A stretch of DNA of 64,000 bases from a bacterium. GTDB taxonomy: Bacteria > Vulcanimicrobiota > Vulcanimicrobiia > Vulcanimicrobiales > Vulcanimicrobiaceae. The position numbers were made by a program, and so were the translations under genes. The DNA lies in contig JAKBKY010000004.1 in NCBI GenBank assembly GCA_021832345.1, positions 105,001 to 169,000 of the forward strand, given 5' to 3'. The notes beneath the pieces were generated by a model, which ran no database searches, was not told the DNA's origin, and saw only the letters and a list, made by a program, of their open reading frames with translations. Position 1 is the stretch's first letter. The number at the start of each line of letters is the position of its first letter. This document shows, piece after piece, positions 56,246 to 64,000 of this stretch.

Positions 56246-56274
56246 AGTATATCATGAGGGCCTAACCCCAACAA
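56246..56274 (-). promoter_or_regulatory. Promoter of rpoC
   Basis: Minus strand TTGTTG (4/6), 17 nt, TATACT (5/6), in the 190-bp gap before rpoC. Predicted leader about 125 nt, ending GGGAG before the GTG start. Confidence 0.65.
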
Positions 56275-56301
56275 GGCACCGCACGAAGGTTATGGAGCAC
56301 C

Positions 56302-56817
56302 CTAGCCATGGGGCATCGGACTGGCCGGGCCGGGCAGGACCTCTCGGTGGAACTGTAGGGGCGAGGACGGCACGGGCATCGGGGAGAGGCTGGGGGTCGG
56401 GCGCACCGGTGAAGCGAGCGATCTCTGGGCGGCAGCAAACGTGAGCTTGTGCCCGGTTGCTCGATAGCCGTTCTTGCTGAGAAGATAGGCCATGATCGCC
56501 GTATACTGGCGATGCGTCAGCGAAGCCGGAGCGTTGAGGGGCATCTGTTGGGTGATCCCACGCAAGAGCTCCCCCACCGTCGCTTTGGTGTCTCTGACCA
56601 ATACTCGGAAGCCAAAGCCCGTCAGCGCAGGCCCTGTACCGCCTTCAAGGTAGCTCCCATGACAGGCGGCACATGAGGCCCGATAGAGCGCCATGCCCGC
56701 CTTGCTCTGACCTGCCGTGAAGGCGACGGTGGGGCGGTCGGCCGCCGCGAGACCCCCGGCGCCGAGCAAGCAGGCCGAGAGTATCAGCGTAAGGGTGAGG
56801 CGATGAGCTGGTTTCAC
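56302..56817 (-). CDS. Exported c-type cytochrome, monohaem
   Basis: 171 aa from GTG 56817. Signal sequence LTLTLILSACLLGAGGLAAA; the LSAC could also act as a lipobox, making this a lipoprotein. One haem-binding site, C49-A-A-C52-H53 (YRASCAACHGSYLEGGTGP), and a probable distal Met in QQMPLNAPASLT, followed by a class I cytochrome helix (YTAIMAYLLSKNGY) and a Pro/Ser-rich tail. Electron carrier in the periplasm; partner unknown. Confidence 0.8.
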   Translation of the reverse strand: MKPAHRLTLTLILSACLLGAGGLAAADRPTVAFTAGQSKAGMALYRASCAACHGSYLEGGTGPALTGFGFRVLVRDTKATVGELLRGITQQMPLNAPASLTHRQYTAIMAYLLSKNGYRATGHKLTFAAAQRSLASPVRPTPSLSPMPVPSSPLQFHREVLPGPASPMPHG

Positions 56818-56979
56818 GAAAACACCGTTCTCGCCGACGCCGCTGTGTTCCCCATGGCCGCGCCCATGACCGCGGATCCTAGCGTTTCGTTGATTACCGA
56901 GCAGGGAAACGTTCCTCCGAGACCTCTCGTTTTTATGATACCTACGTCGCACGGGCGACATTCATTCGGAGGAACCATC

Positions 56980-57441
56980 ATGACGCTTCGCCGACTTATC
57001 GCCGCCATCAGTCTCACGGCTCTGCTTGCCACGATGGCACCGGTAGCGCCGGTCCTGGCGAATGGCGCAGCCAGTACGCGCAACATCATCTTGGGGCTCG
57101 GAGCGGCAACGTACCTCCTGATCCAGCACAACCGCAAGGTCCACGAACAGCAAGCCCAGCAAGCGCGCCGGCAGGCGGCGCTCGCACAGCAGCGCAACGA
57201 TGCCTGGGCCGCGTATAACGCTGAAAAGCGCGCCTATGAGAACGAGGTTGCGGTGGCGTCGGCCCTCAAGCGTGAGGTAGCCTACCAGCACAACGTCGTC
57301 ATGCAACAGGGCCGTGAGTTGGCTTCGATAGGCATGCAACAGAGCGTGGTCACCCAACGCGTCGCCGTTGCCAACCCGAAGAAGGGCCAGCCGACCACAC
57401 GGCAGGTGGCGCTCGTCTCCTACGGCTGGGGGACGCTGTAA
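56980..57441 (+). CDS. Secreted protein with central coiled-coil, unknown function
   Basis: 153 aa from ATG 56980 (GGAGGAACC upstream). Signal peptide MTLRRLIAAISLTALLATMA to about residue 30, a short hydrophobic stretch NIILGLGAATYLLIQHN, then a Gln/Ala/Arg-rich helix likely coiled-coil (HEQQAQQARRQAALAQQRND) and a C-terminal strand region ending YGWGTL. No family recognised. Probably cotranscribed with the lipoprotein gene 3 bp downstream. Confidence 0.6.
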   Translation: MTLRRLIAAISLTALLATMAPVAPVLANGAASTRNIILGLGAATYLLIQHNRKVHEQQAQQARRQAALAQQRNDAWAAYNAEKRAYENEVAVASALKREVAYQHNVVMQQGRELASIGMQQSVVTQRVAVANPKKGQPTTRQVALVSYGWGTL

Positions 57442-57444
57442 CGC

Positions 57445-57819
57445 ATGCGTCTACGAACGACTGTCCTTACGGCACTTGCCCTCGCCGCCCTCAGCGCATG
57501 CGGCGCGAACTCATCCGGATCGGCACAACGTCTGGCCGACGGCGCAACGCGCGCGATCTATGCCGACAGCTACGCCGGGGTCGTCAAAGACCTTGGCCCC
57601 AACGTCAGTCGTACGGTGACGCGCGCCTCCGTCGGAGCCATCTCCGATAAGATGCACGCTCTCGGCAGCTATCAGGGTCTCACCTTGCTCGCAAGCAACC
57701 CGGCGAAGAGTGAGTTCACCTACCGAGCAGCGTTCCAAAAGGGGAGCATGAACGTCGAAGTACGGCTCGACAACAACGGCAAGCTCGCCGCGTACCGCGT
57801 CTTCCCGACAGCGTCCTAA
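57445..57819 (+). CDS. Small lipoprotein, unknown function
   Basis: 124 aa. Lipobox L-S-A-C (ALAALSACGANSSG, Cys19). The mature part has one helix (AIYADSYAGVVKDLGPNVSR) and a strand-rich end (EFTYRAAFQKGSMNVEVRLD ... YRVFPTAS). Possibly a periplasmic accessory protein. Its stop overlaps the convergent EAL gene by 4 bp. Confidence 0.6.
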   Translation: MRLRTTVLTALALAALSACGANSSGSAQRLADGATRAIYADSYAGVVKDLGPNVSRTVTRASVGAISDKMHALGSYQGLTLLASNPAKSEFTYRAAFQKGSMNVEVRLDNNGKLAAYRVFPTAS

Positions 57820-60059
57820 GGAGCGACCACTCCGGAGCCGAATCCGGATGTCAACGAGAGCAGTTCGGCTATGCGCTCACCCGGCATCGGGTGGCCGAAC
57901 GCGTAGCCCTGCGCCGTATCACAACCCATCTCCAGGATGACACCGGCTTGGAGCATGTTCTCAACTCCTTCGGCGATCACTCGTAAGCCCAGTTCATCGC
58001 CCAGGCGCACGATGGCCCGTGCGACGGCCCGTGCTTTGGCATCCACTTCGCTGCGCGCGACAAACGACTGGTCGATCTTCAGAATATCGACCGGAATCTC
58101 GCGCAAGCGACTCAAGCTCGAACCGCCCGTGCCGAAGTCATCGATGGCAACGCCGACTCCCGTCGAACGCAGGCGACGCGTCTGTGCGGCCACCGTTTGG
58201 TCGTAGCCGGCGACAATCCGTTCGCTGATCTCGACCACCAGCGCGCGCGCCGGCAGGCCCGCGCGCCGCAGGGCCGCGGTCACCCGTTGCTCAAAGAACA
58301 CATCGGCGAGCTGCCGTTCGAAGATATTGACGAACACGCGCAGGTCCGCTACCTCGTGACGCCAGTACTTGGTAGCCGCAAGAGCTTCATCGAGCATCCA
58401 CCAACCGACGTGCTCGGCAATCGCCAAGCGCTCCAAGAGATCCAGAAAATCTGCCGGGAGAATGATGCCGCGTGTGGGATGCTGCCACCGCATGAGCGCT
58501 TCAACGCCGACCATCCGCCACGCGGCGGATGCGGCCTCACGCTGATAGATCGGCTGATAGAAGGCACGGAACTCGCCCAACTCCAACGCGCGGTGCAGTT
58601 CGGCCAGCAGCGTGGGTGCAAGGCCGGCGGACGCATCGAACGGTTCCGGCGCCCCGCGCCGACGCCGCTTCGCGCGATCGAGCGCGGCATCAGCCTCACG
58701 CAACAGGCGCAACCCGTCAGCAGCGCCTCCTTGGGCCCGCCCAGTGGTCAGGGAGAGATGCAGTTGCAATCGAGCCTCTCCGACGGCGAACGGCGCCGCC
58801 GCGCTCTGGAGCATCGCCGTGATAACGCCGTCCAGTCGCAACGGCTCGTCGGTGACGACCGCGAACTCGTCGGCTGAGAGTCGCACGATGATCTCACGGT
58901 CGCTCACCACGCCGGCCAAGCGTCGCGCAAGTTCGACCAAGACGGCATCGGCAGCCTCGCGCCCGATCCCTTCGTTGAGCAGTCGCATCTCATCGACGTC
59001 CACGACCCCAAGGCCGACTTCGCTCTCGTCGCGCTCCCGGCACCATGCCAGCAGACGACGCACGTTGCCTAGACCCGTCAGTTCGTCGATTTCGGCGCGT
59101 TCGCGCAGACGCCGCTCAAGTTGCGTACGCTCCAGTGCCAACGCACCGAGAACCAATGCGACGACGGCGCTCGCGCCGATAAACGCCTGCAACGCAATGA
59201 GATTGCGTTCGGGAACGTGCAGTACGGCCTGCAGAACCGTGGCGCTCGCATCGGCGACGAGTACCGTCAACATCGCTCCACGCATCCCGTCACGAATGGC
59301 CAGCCACGCGAGGGGCAGGAACGGATAGACGAAGACCGGCTGCGCAAGACTGCCGAACGGCGGCACATAGCACAGCACGACGCTCCCCACGACGGCACAG
59401 AGAACGATGCCGTCTTCGCCGCGAACGACGCGCCCTCCAAGCCGCCCCGAGCCGCGCCCCAGCAGCCACGCGAGAGCGGCCACCAACGGCGGGAAGAGGA
59501 CCAACAGGCCGACGGCATCGCCGACGACAAAGCGAACGTACTGCACAGCGAAGCTCGACCAAGCAATATGCCCAAGCCACGCCTGCGGAATGACGGCGAC
59601 GACGGCGATAAGCGCCGGTCCGATGACGGCGCCGACGGCAACGAACAGCAAGACATCTCGCACCGTGCGCAACGGAAAGCCGACGCCGATCTTCTCGACG
59701 AGCAGACGATAGAGCCCCGCGTACCCAAGGGCGATGGTCGTCTGCAGAACGAGCGCTGCGAGCAGCGTGTAGGGTGCCGAGTGCGTGAAATGCCAGCCGA
59801 TCGCACCGGCTACGACGATAACCGGCCAGTACCGTACGCCGAGCGCATAGAAGAGCGCGAGGTCGAGAGCGGTGCCCAGGTACCACGGACTGAAGCCCAC
59901 TTGCGTGACGTAGGCATCGCTGAGCGCATCCGCTGCCACCCAAACGGCGACGAAGATCGCCAGCGCAAGCGGAATACGCCACGTTGCAGGAATCCGTTCC
60001 GCCCAGGCGCGTGCCATGCCTGGGTATTCACTATAGGCCGGAAGTCCCCCCTCCGACAC
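57816..60059 (-). CDS. MASE1-GGDEF-EAL protein; GGDEF degenerate, EAL intact
   Basis: 747 aa. MASE1-type integral sensor (about residues 25-310, eight or so helices: LALAIFVAVWVAADALS, YLGTALDLALFYALG), then GGDEF domain where the signature is changed to SADEF (IVRLSADEFAVVT), then EAL with catalytic set intact: EALMRWQHP, VNIFERQL Asn, VEISERI, AIDDFGTGGSSL, DILKIDQSF Lys and VIAEGVE. Predicted cyclic di-GMP phosphodiesterase rather than cyclase. It begins 5 bp after copA, on the same strand, and appears to be part of the copper operon. Confidence 0.88.
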   Translation of the reverse strand: MSEGGLPAYSEYPGMARAWAERIPATWRIPLALAIFVAVWVAADALSDAYVTQVGFSPWYLGTALDLALFYALGVRYWPVIVVAGAIGWHFTHSAPYTLLAALVLQTTIALGYAGLYRLLVEKIGVGFPLRTVRDVLLFVAVGAVIGPALIAVVAVIPQAWLGHIAWSSFAVQYVRFVVGDAVGLLVLFPPLVAALAWLLGRGSGRLGGRVVRGEDGIVLCAVVGSVVLCYVPPFGSLAQPVFVYPFLPLAWLAIRDGMRGAMLTVLVADASATVLQAVLHVPERNLIALQAFIGASAVVALVLGALALERTQLERRLRERAEIDELTGLGNVRRLLAWCRERDESEVGLGVVDVDEMRLLNEGIGREAADAVLVELARRLAGVVSDREIIVRLSADEFAVVTDEPLRLDGVITAMLQSAAAPFAVGEARLQLHLSLTTGRAQGGAADGLRLLREADAALDRAKRRRRGAPEPFDASAGLAPTLLAELHRALELGEFRAFYQPIYQREAASAAWRMVGVEALMRWQHPTRGIILPADFLDLLERLAIAEHVGWWMLDEALAATKYWRHEVADLRVFVNIFERQLADVFFEQRVTAALRRAGLPARALVVEISERIVAGYDQTVAAQTRRLRSTGVGVAIDDFGTGGSSLSRLREIPVDILKIDQSFVARSEVDAKARAVARAIVRLGDELGLRVIAEGVENMLQAGVILEMGCDTAQGYAFGHPMPGERIAELLSLTSGFGSGVVAP

Positions 60060-60064
60060 CGCCG

Positions 60065-62206
60065 TTAGATGCGGTAGCGCAGTGCCAAGGAGTTCCCGAC
60101 CACGAAGAGGCTTGAGAAGCCCATCGCCGCAGCGGCGAGCATCGGTGCAACGATGCCCATCGCTGCCAGCGGCACCAGCACGACGTTGTACGCGAACGCC
60201 CAGAAGAGGTTGCCGGAGATGGTCCTCGCGGTGGCGCGAGAGAGTTTGATCGCAAAGCCGACCGCTCGTGGATCGTTGCTGATGATCGCCGCTTGCGCAG
60301 TTTCCATGGCAACCTGAGTGCCCCCGCCCATCGCCATCCCGACATCCGCGCGGGCCAGCGCCGGGGCATCGTTGATACCGTCTCCGATGAAGACGACGCG
60401 TGCTCCGGAGGACGCCAGCGCCGCAACGAAGACCCCCTTCTCTTCCGGGCCCACGCGCGCTTGCCAGTCCAAGATACCAACCCGCTGCGCCACCTGCTGC
60501 GTCGGGTCATCGGCATCGCCGCTGACCAAGTGAACCTTTAGCCCCAGCCGGTGCAGGTCGGCAACCGCCTCAATCGCTTCGTCGCGCACCCGATCGGCAA
60601 ACACGATTGAGCCGAGGAGCGTACGCTCACGCGCAAGCAGGACCGCTCCCGAGCCGTCGCTACGCAGAGGCTCGCCGACGCTAACGCCACGGAGTTGGAG
60701 AAAGGCCGGCGTTCCGAGCGCGACGTTGCTCCCGCCCACGCGTGCGTGTAAGCCGCCACCGCGCTGGGCAACGACATCCTCGGCTGACGGCACATCGACC
60801 GCACGCCGCTGCGCTTCCCGCAGGACGGCCGCCGCCAACGGATGTGACGAGCTGCCTTCCAGTGCGGCAGCAAGCGCAATGACCTCGTCATCGGTCGCGC
60901 CGTTCCAGGACGCTACCTGCGTAATATCGGGGCGACCCAGCGTCAGGGTTCCCGTCTTATCGAAGACCACATCCGTCGTGCGGCCCAAGCGTTCCAGCGC
61001 ACCCGCATCCCGAAAGAGTACGCCGCGCTGCGCGCCGATGCCGACCCCCGCGACAACGGCGGTCGGCGTCGCGAGCCCAAGCGCACACGGACAGGCTACC
61101 ACCAGGACCGCTACCGCGATGATGGCTGCCTCGATCCAGCCGTGCCCGCTCCAGATCCACACGAGCAGCGTTCCGGTCGCAATCGTCAAGATCGTGGGAA
61201 CGAAGATCGAAGCGACGCGATCGGCGATGCGTTGAATCGGCGGCGTCGAACCGGCGGCAGCAGCAACGACCTGCATGATCTTGGCCAGCGTCGTTCCGGC
61301 ACCGACGGCCGTGGCCCGAATCGCAAGCGAACCGTCGCCGTTGATCGTTCCGGCATGAACCTCGCTGCCCGGTTCGACATCGACGGGCCAGGGCTCGCCG
61401 CTCAACATCGCCGCGTCCACGCTGCTATGGCCTTCAAGAACGACTCCATCAACGGGAACCGCTTCGCCGGCCGGCACGATGAGCACGTCGCCAACCTGCA
61501 CGCGCTCCGTAGGGACCTGCGTCATCGCGCCATCTGCACCGCGCAGGCGAGCGGTTGCCGGACGCAAGTGTAGGAGGGAACGCATGGCGGCGTTACTGCG
61601 TCCCTTTGCCGCCATTTCGAGATACTTCCCAACGAAAATCAGTGTGATGATCCCGCTTGCCGACTCGTAGTACGTCGGTCGCCCCGTCAGCGTAGCGTAG
61701 ATCGATAGCCCGAAGGCCGCGGTCGACCCCAAGGAGACCAACGTATCCATATTCGTCGTGCCGTGACGGGCCGCTGAAATCGCCCCGCGGTGAAAGGTCC
61801 ATCCAACAACCGCCCAGACCGGAAGGGTGAGTGCAAAGAGGAGCCACTGCTTGCCCGGAAAGTCACCGACGAACATGCTCAGAACCACGGTCGGGAGGCT
61901 CAGCGCAACGGCGAAGATCAGCAGCCGTCGCCGGCGCAGCACATCCTCATCGCGCCGCTGCTCGTCCGCGTCATCACCTGCGGCGTCTAGCTCAGTGACC
62001 AGACGGGCGCCATATCCTGCGCTTTCGACGGCTTCCAGCAGCCGTTGCGCCGGCAGCGCTGATGCCAGTTCGACGACGGCGCGCTCCGTAGCCAGGTTTA
62101 CGCCGACATCGGTGACACCATCGATCCGCTGCAACGCTCGCCTGACGTGCGTCGTACACGATGCACACGTCATGCCGCTGACCGCGATCTCCAAACGAGT
62201 ACTCAC
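60065..62206 (-). CDS. copA: Copper-exporting P1B-type ATPase
   Basis: 713 aa. One N-terminal heavy-metal domain with C14-A-S-C17 (GMTCASCTTHVRRAL), eight predicted helices, the CPC metal site (VVACPCALGLATP), phosphorylation DKTGTLT, HP-motif region SSSHPLAAAVL, and MVTGD-like VHLVSGDADD with GDGINDAPALARADVGMAMG. CPC plus MxxSS-type helix 8 suits Cu(I) export. Its ATG overlaps copZ by 4 bp. Confidence 0.92.
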   Translation of the reverse strand: MSTRLEIAVSGMTCASCTTHVRRALQRIDGVTDVGVNLATERAVVELASALPAQRLLEAVESAGYGARLVTELDAAGDDADEQRRDEDVLRRRRLLIFAVALSLPTVVLSMFVGDFPGKQWLLFALTLPVWAVVGWTFHRGAISAARHGTTNMDTLVSLGSTAAFGLSIYATLTGRPTYYESASGIITLIFVGKYLEMAAKGRSNAAMRSLLHLRPATARLRGADGAMTQVPTERVQVGDVLIVPAGEAVPVDGVVLEGHSSVDAAMLSGEPWPVDVEPGSEVHAGTINGDGSLAIRATAVGAGTTLAKIMQVVAAAAGSTPPIQRIADRVASIFVPTILTIATGTLLVWIWSGHGWIEAAIIAVAVLVVACPCALGLATPTAVVAGVGIGAQRGVLFRDAGALERLGRTTDVVFDKTGTLTLGRPDITQVASWNGATDDEVIALAAALEGSSSHPLAAAVLREAQRRAVDVPSAEDVVAQRGGGLHARVGGSNVALGTPAFLQLRGVSVGEPLRSDGSGAVLLARERTLLGSIVFADRVRDEAIEAVADLHRLGLKVHLVSGDADDPTQQVAQRVGILDWQARVGPEEKGVFVAALASSGARVVFIGDGINDAPALARADVGMAMGGGTQVAMETAQAAIISNDPRAVGFAIKLSRATARTISGNLFWAFAYNVVLVPLAAMGIVAPMLAAAAMGFSSLFVVGNSLALRYRI

Positions 62207-62406
62207 GCGAGGTCGTAGCCTTCTTCTTGCAAGGCAGCAGCGAGCGCAGCTCGACTGACGGGCGTCTCGCTCTCGACGACCAGCTCGCTCGCCGAAAGGT
62301 TGACTTCTGCGCGTTCGACGCCCGAAACGCTCATCGCCGCTACCTGCACGTGACGCGCACAGTTTTCACACGTCATGCCGGTGACGGTATACTGATTCTT
62401 CTGCAT
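62203..62406 (-). CDS. copZ: Copper chaperone, HMA-domain
   Basis: 67 aa, single ferredoxin-like HMA domain with the metal site GMTCENCARHVQ and the family tail ALAALQEEGYDL. Carries Cu(I) to CopA. Twelve bp after csoR and overlapping copA by 4 bp, so a fixed csoR-copZ-copA unit. Confidence 0.9.
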   Translation of the reverse strand: MQKNQYTVTGMTCENCARHVQVAAMSVSGVERAEVNLSASELVVESETPVSRAALAAALQEEGYDLA

Positions 62407-62418
62407 AGCTCCTCTTCA

Positions 62419-62697
62419 TCAAAGCAGGTCGCGCGTAAAGGCGAGCGCACCCATCAGTTCATCGATCGCCCCATCCTCCCGACCATCGAGAACGGCTTGT
62501 CGCATACACGTGCGAAAGTGATTACGTAGCTCAATGCGCCCTATCTTATCCAAAGCGGCGCGCAGAGCAGAGACTTGTTTGACGACATCCACGCAGTAGG
62601 CGTCGTCTTCGATCATGCGGAGAACTCCGTCTATGTGTCCGCGTACGGAGCGCAGGCGAGCGAGCACGTCGGCCTTTTCGTTTGGGGGGAGAGTCAT
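62419..62697 (-). CDS. csoR: CsoR-type copper-sensing repressor
   Basis: 92 aa, all-helical DUF156 family. The Cu(I) triad Cys35-His60-Cys64 (DAYCVDVVKQ; LRNHFRTCMRQ) is complete, and the spacing is that of CsoR rather than RcnR/FrmR. Apo-protein binds G-tract palindromes and releases on copper binding. A matching operator lies 11 bp upstream, inside the promoter. Predicted mRNA start is at the ATG itself. Confidence 0.92.
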   Translation of the reverse strand: MTLPPNEKADVLARLRSVRGHIDGVLRMIEDDAYCVDVVKQVSALRAALDKIGRIELRNHFRTCMRQAVLDGREDGAIDELMGALAFTRDLL

Positions 62698-62703
62698 GGC
62701 TCT

Positions 62704-62733
62704 ATCCTACCCCTCCCGGGGTGGGTAAGTCAA
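62704..62733 (-). promoter_or_regulatory. csoR-copZ-copA promoter, predicted leaderless
   Basis: Minus strand TTGACT, 18 nt, TAGGAT. Exactly six nt separate the -10 from the csoR ATG, so transcription should start at or next to the A of ATG, leaving no room for a Shine-Dalgarno. Confidence 0.65.
62708..62727. promoter_or_regulatory. CsoR operator
   Basis: TACCCctcccggggtGGGTA, an inverted TACCC/GGGTA pair with a C/G-rich centre, like known CsoR boxes. It fills the spacer between -35 and -10, so bound CsoR would block polymerase. Confidence 0.7.
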
Positions 62734-62758
62734 CGCTGACTTCCCCACGAACTCGCTT

Positions 62759-62784
62759 AGGGCGCCTCGATCTCCAGGTGCCCT
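62759..62784 (-). terminator. REP-related hairpin terminator after the DUF4382 lipoprotein gene
   Basis: AGGGC-A-CCT ... AGG-C-GCCCT stem directly after the stop codon. Its sequence agggcgcctcgat ... ccaggtgccct is a shortened relative of the arms of the palindrome at 43633-43799. Confidence 0.55.
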
Positions 62785-63708
62785 TTAGTCGCTCAGGGTA
62801 ACCGTGGTGGCTTGACCCGCCGTCACGATGACGGGGTTGGCAACCGTGACCGGAGCCGTGCCATCCGCGCCGGTAGCGGTCTCGCTCTGACCGGCTAGGT
62901 TGGTCCAGCTATTCTCGATCACCAGGGTATATGTGCCGGTCGGCAAGGCATTGATTTGGAAGTTGCCGTTGGCATCGGTCACGCCCGAGTTGACCGGCTG
63001 GCCGTTCTGCTCTGCCAGGATCTCGGCATTGTCGACCGCCGTGTTCGCGACGTTCTTGACCGAACCGGAGATCGAACCGGCCAAGCTCTGCGGGGTCGCC
63101 ACCAGAACCGGCTTCATGATCCACCCCCCATTGCCGGTCGCAACCAGCGACTCAGCCGCATTGAAGTCGATGAGAAAGCCGTAGGAAGCGCCGGCCTGCG
63201 CCCTGAGGCCGATGTTGACCTTCACCCCTGCCGTTCCCGGGCCATCCCCGTTATCGGTGGAGGTGTTGCCGCCGAAGCCCATGCCGGTGGCACTCGGGAT
63301 GGAGAGCGGGTAGGTCGTGCCGTTGATGACCACGCTGTTGTTATTCGGCGATGAGTCATCCAGCACGAAGCGCATCTGCTGGTACTGCCCCGCGGGGAAG
63401 GTGGCGGTCCCCAAAGCAAAGGGGGAAGTCTGGTAGTTGAGCAGATTGATCTGCTCCGAAGGCGAGAAGGTCACGAGTGTCTGGTTGCCGCCGTTGCCCA
63501 CCAACTCGACCTTGGCGATGTCGATATTCACGGCTGATACCGTACCGGTTGAACTTTGGAACGGCGCGTCCATGATGCTCACGCTCATGGTGGAAATCCC
63601 GCCACCGGACGTATTGGACGGCGTGGTCCCACCACCGCCGCAAGCGGCGAACGCCAATAAGGATAGCCCTGCGGCCAAGCGGCCGACGATTCCAAGGCGA
63701 TGCAACAT
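62785..63708 (-). CDS. DUF4382 lipoprotein with carboxypeptidase-regulatory-like domain
   Basis: 307 aa. Lipobox F-A-A-C (LSLLAFAACGGGG, Cys23), then a DUF4382 domain (MSVSIMDAPFQSSTGTVSAV, IDIAKVELVG, YQQMRFVLDD, GYSLPS-like TYPLSIPSATG, GGWIMKPVLVA) and a C-terminal SGSVKNVANTAVDNAEILAE ... GNFQINALPTGTYTLVIEN, a CarboxypepD-reg-like/SpaA-type beta sandwich. Exported surface protein, possibly carbohydrate- or cell-wall-associated. GGAAG precedes the ATG. Confidence 0.82.
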   Translation of the reverse strand: MLHRLGIVGRLAAGLSLLAFAACGGGGTTPSNTSGGGISTMSVSIMDAPFQSSTGTVSAVNIDIAKVELVGNGGNQTLVTFSPSEQINLLNYQTSPFALGTATFPAGQYQQMRFVLDDSSPNNNSVVINGTTYPLSIPSATGMGFGGNTSTDNGDGPGTAGVKVNIGLRAQAGASYGFLIDFNAAESLVATGNGGWIMKPVLVATPQSLAGSISGSVKNVANTAVDNAEILAEQNGQPVNSGVTDANGNFQINALPTGTYTLVIENSWTNLAGQSETATGADGTAPVTVANPVIVTAGQATTVTLSD

Positions 63709-63740
63709 AGCGTTCTTCCTCCGATGAAACGCTCACGGCG

Positions 63741-63758
63741 TTGGGTTATTATACCCAA
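63741..63758 (-). promoter_or_regulatory. Palindrome over a TATAAT box upstream of the DUF4382 gene
   Basis: TTGGGT and ACCCAA arms enclose six nt; on the minus strand the centre is part of a consensus TATAAT. No good -35 at 17 nt. Looks like an operator overlapping a -10 element. Confidence 0.45.
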
Positions 63759-63894
63759 TGCACCAGCCATCAAGCGCAGCACCTGAAGAGGGTTTCCGGA
63801 CACATGCCGTCGTCCGGGGCACAAGCACATACGAGACCCAGCAACTGCCGGATCCCGTGTTTGCTTTATCTCGCGGTTGGCTTACTTTGAGGGG

Positions 63895-64000
63895 CTAGAA
63901 CTCTTCTTCGGTGTGGGTGTGCCCGTCGGCGAACCGATCGCTCTCCTCATCCTCAAAGCCCGCCGGCTCTTCGCTCTCCGAAGGCTCGTCTTCGTCCTCG
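63895..64000 (-). CDS. Acidic C-terminal tail of an unidentified protein, truncated by window end
   Basis: Reading the minus strand gives 34 residues of a strongly acidic tail (EDEDEPSESEEPAG ... DRFADGHTHTEEEF) and a TAG stop. The N-terminus lies outside the window, so no family can be given. Confidence 0.5.
   Translation of the reverse strand, partial: EDEDEPSESEEPAGFEDEESDRFADGHTHTEEEF

Overview
The window is GC-rich, with many GTG and TTG starts and dense same-strand operons. The organism is a diderm bacterium: one protein ends in a predicted outer-membrane beta-barrel with a C-terminal Phe, and there are several lipoproteins. The gene mix (disordered core information genes, DUF3311/symporter pairs, copper-amine-oxidase-type 'stalk' domains, large MalT-like regulators) is compatible with the Eremiobacterota/Vulcanimicrobiota (WPS-2) area of the tree. 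That placement is only an inference; it would need a marker-gene phylogeny. No rRNA, tRNA or CRISPR array was seen.

1-2.9 kb: a partial 1-pyrroline-5-carboxylate dehydrogenase (minus) diverges from an L-2-hydroxyglutarate oxidase and an overlapping GNAT acetyltransferase. 3-27.2 kb: almost the whole str-S10-spc-alpha ribosomal superoperon on the minus strand, in the order rpsL, rpsG, fusA, tuf, rpsJ // rplC to rpsC, rplP, rpmC, rpsQ, rplN to secY, adk, map, rpmJ, rpsM // rpsK, rpsD, rpoA, rplQ. It is interrupted twice. Three metabolic genes (glutaryl-CoA dehydrogenase-like, aldo/keto reductase, SRPBCC protein) lie between rpsJ and rplC, and a 441-aa surface beta-barrel gene lies between rpsM and rpsK. 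A good sigma70-type promoter restarts the ribosomal genes after each interruption. infA and rpmD are missing from their usual places, and S12 carries a 21-residue insertion.

27.5-39 kb: a prepilin pair, a secreted protein, two separate DUF3311 + sodium:solute symporter pairs, a lipoprotein flanked by inverted repeats, a JAMM-like surface lipoprotein overlapping a small secreted protein, and an SDR + aminobenzoate/benzoate-CoA-ligase-type operon. 39-45 kb: a zinc-ribbon protein, an Mpo1-like protein, a two-component system preceded by a catalytically intact TnpB, a 167-nt palindromic repeat, an HD-GYP phosphodiesterase and a 22-aa membrane peptide. 45-52 kb: a three-gene overlapping regulatory operon (BTAD regulator, ABM-fold protein, MalT/LuxR regulator), a LuxR-type protein and an unknown gene.

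52-64 kb: rpoC stands alone without rpoB and has its own promoter. Next come a cytochrome c, two small secreted proteins, and a csoR-copZ-copA copper operon. The last gene of that operon appears to be a MASE1-GGDEF-EAL protein with a degenerate GGDEF and an intact EAL signature. csoR has a CsoR-like operator inside its promoter spacer and is predicted to be leaderless. A DUF4382 lipoprotein and the acidic tail of an unidentified gene end the window.
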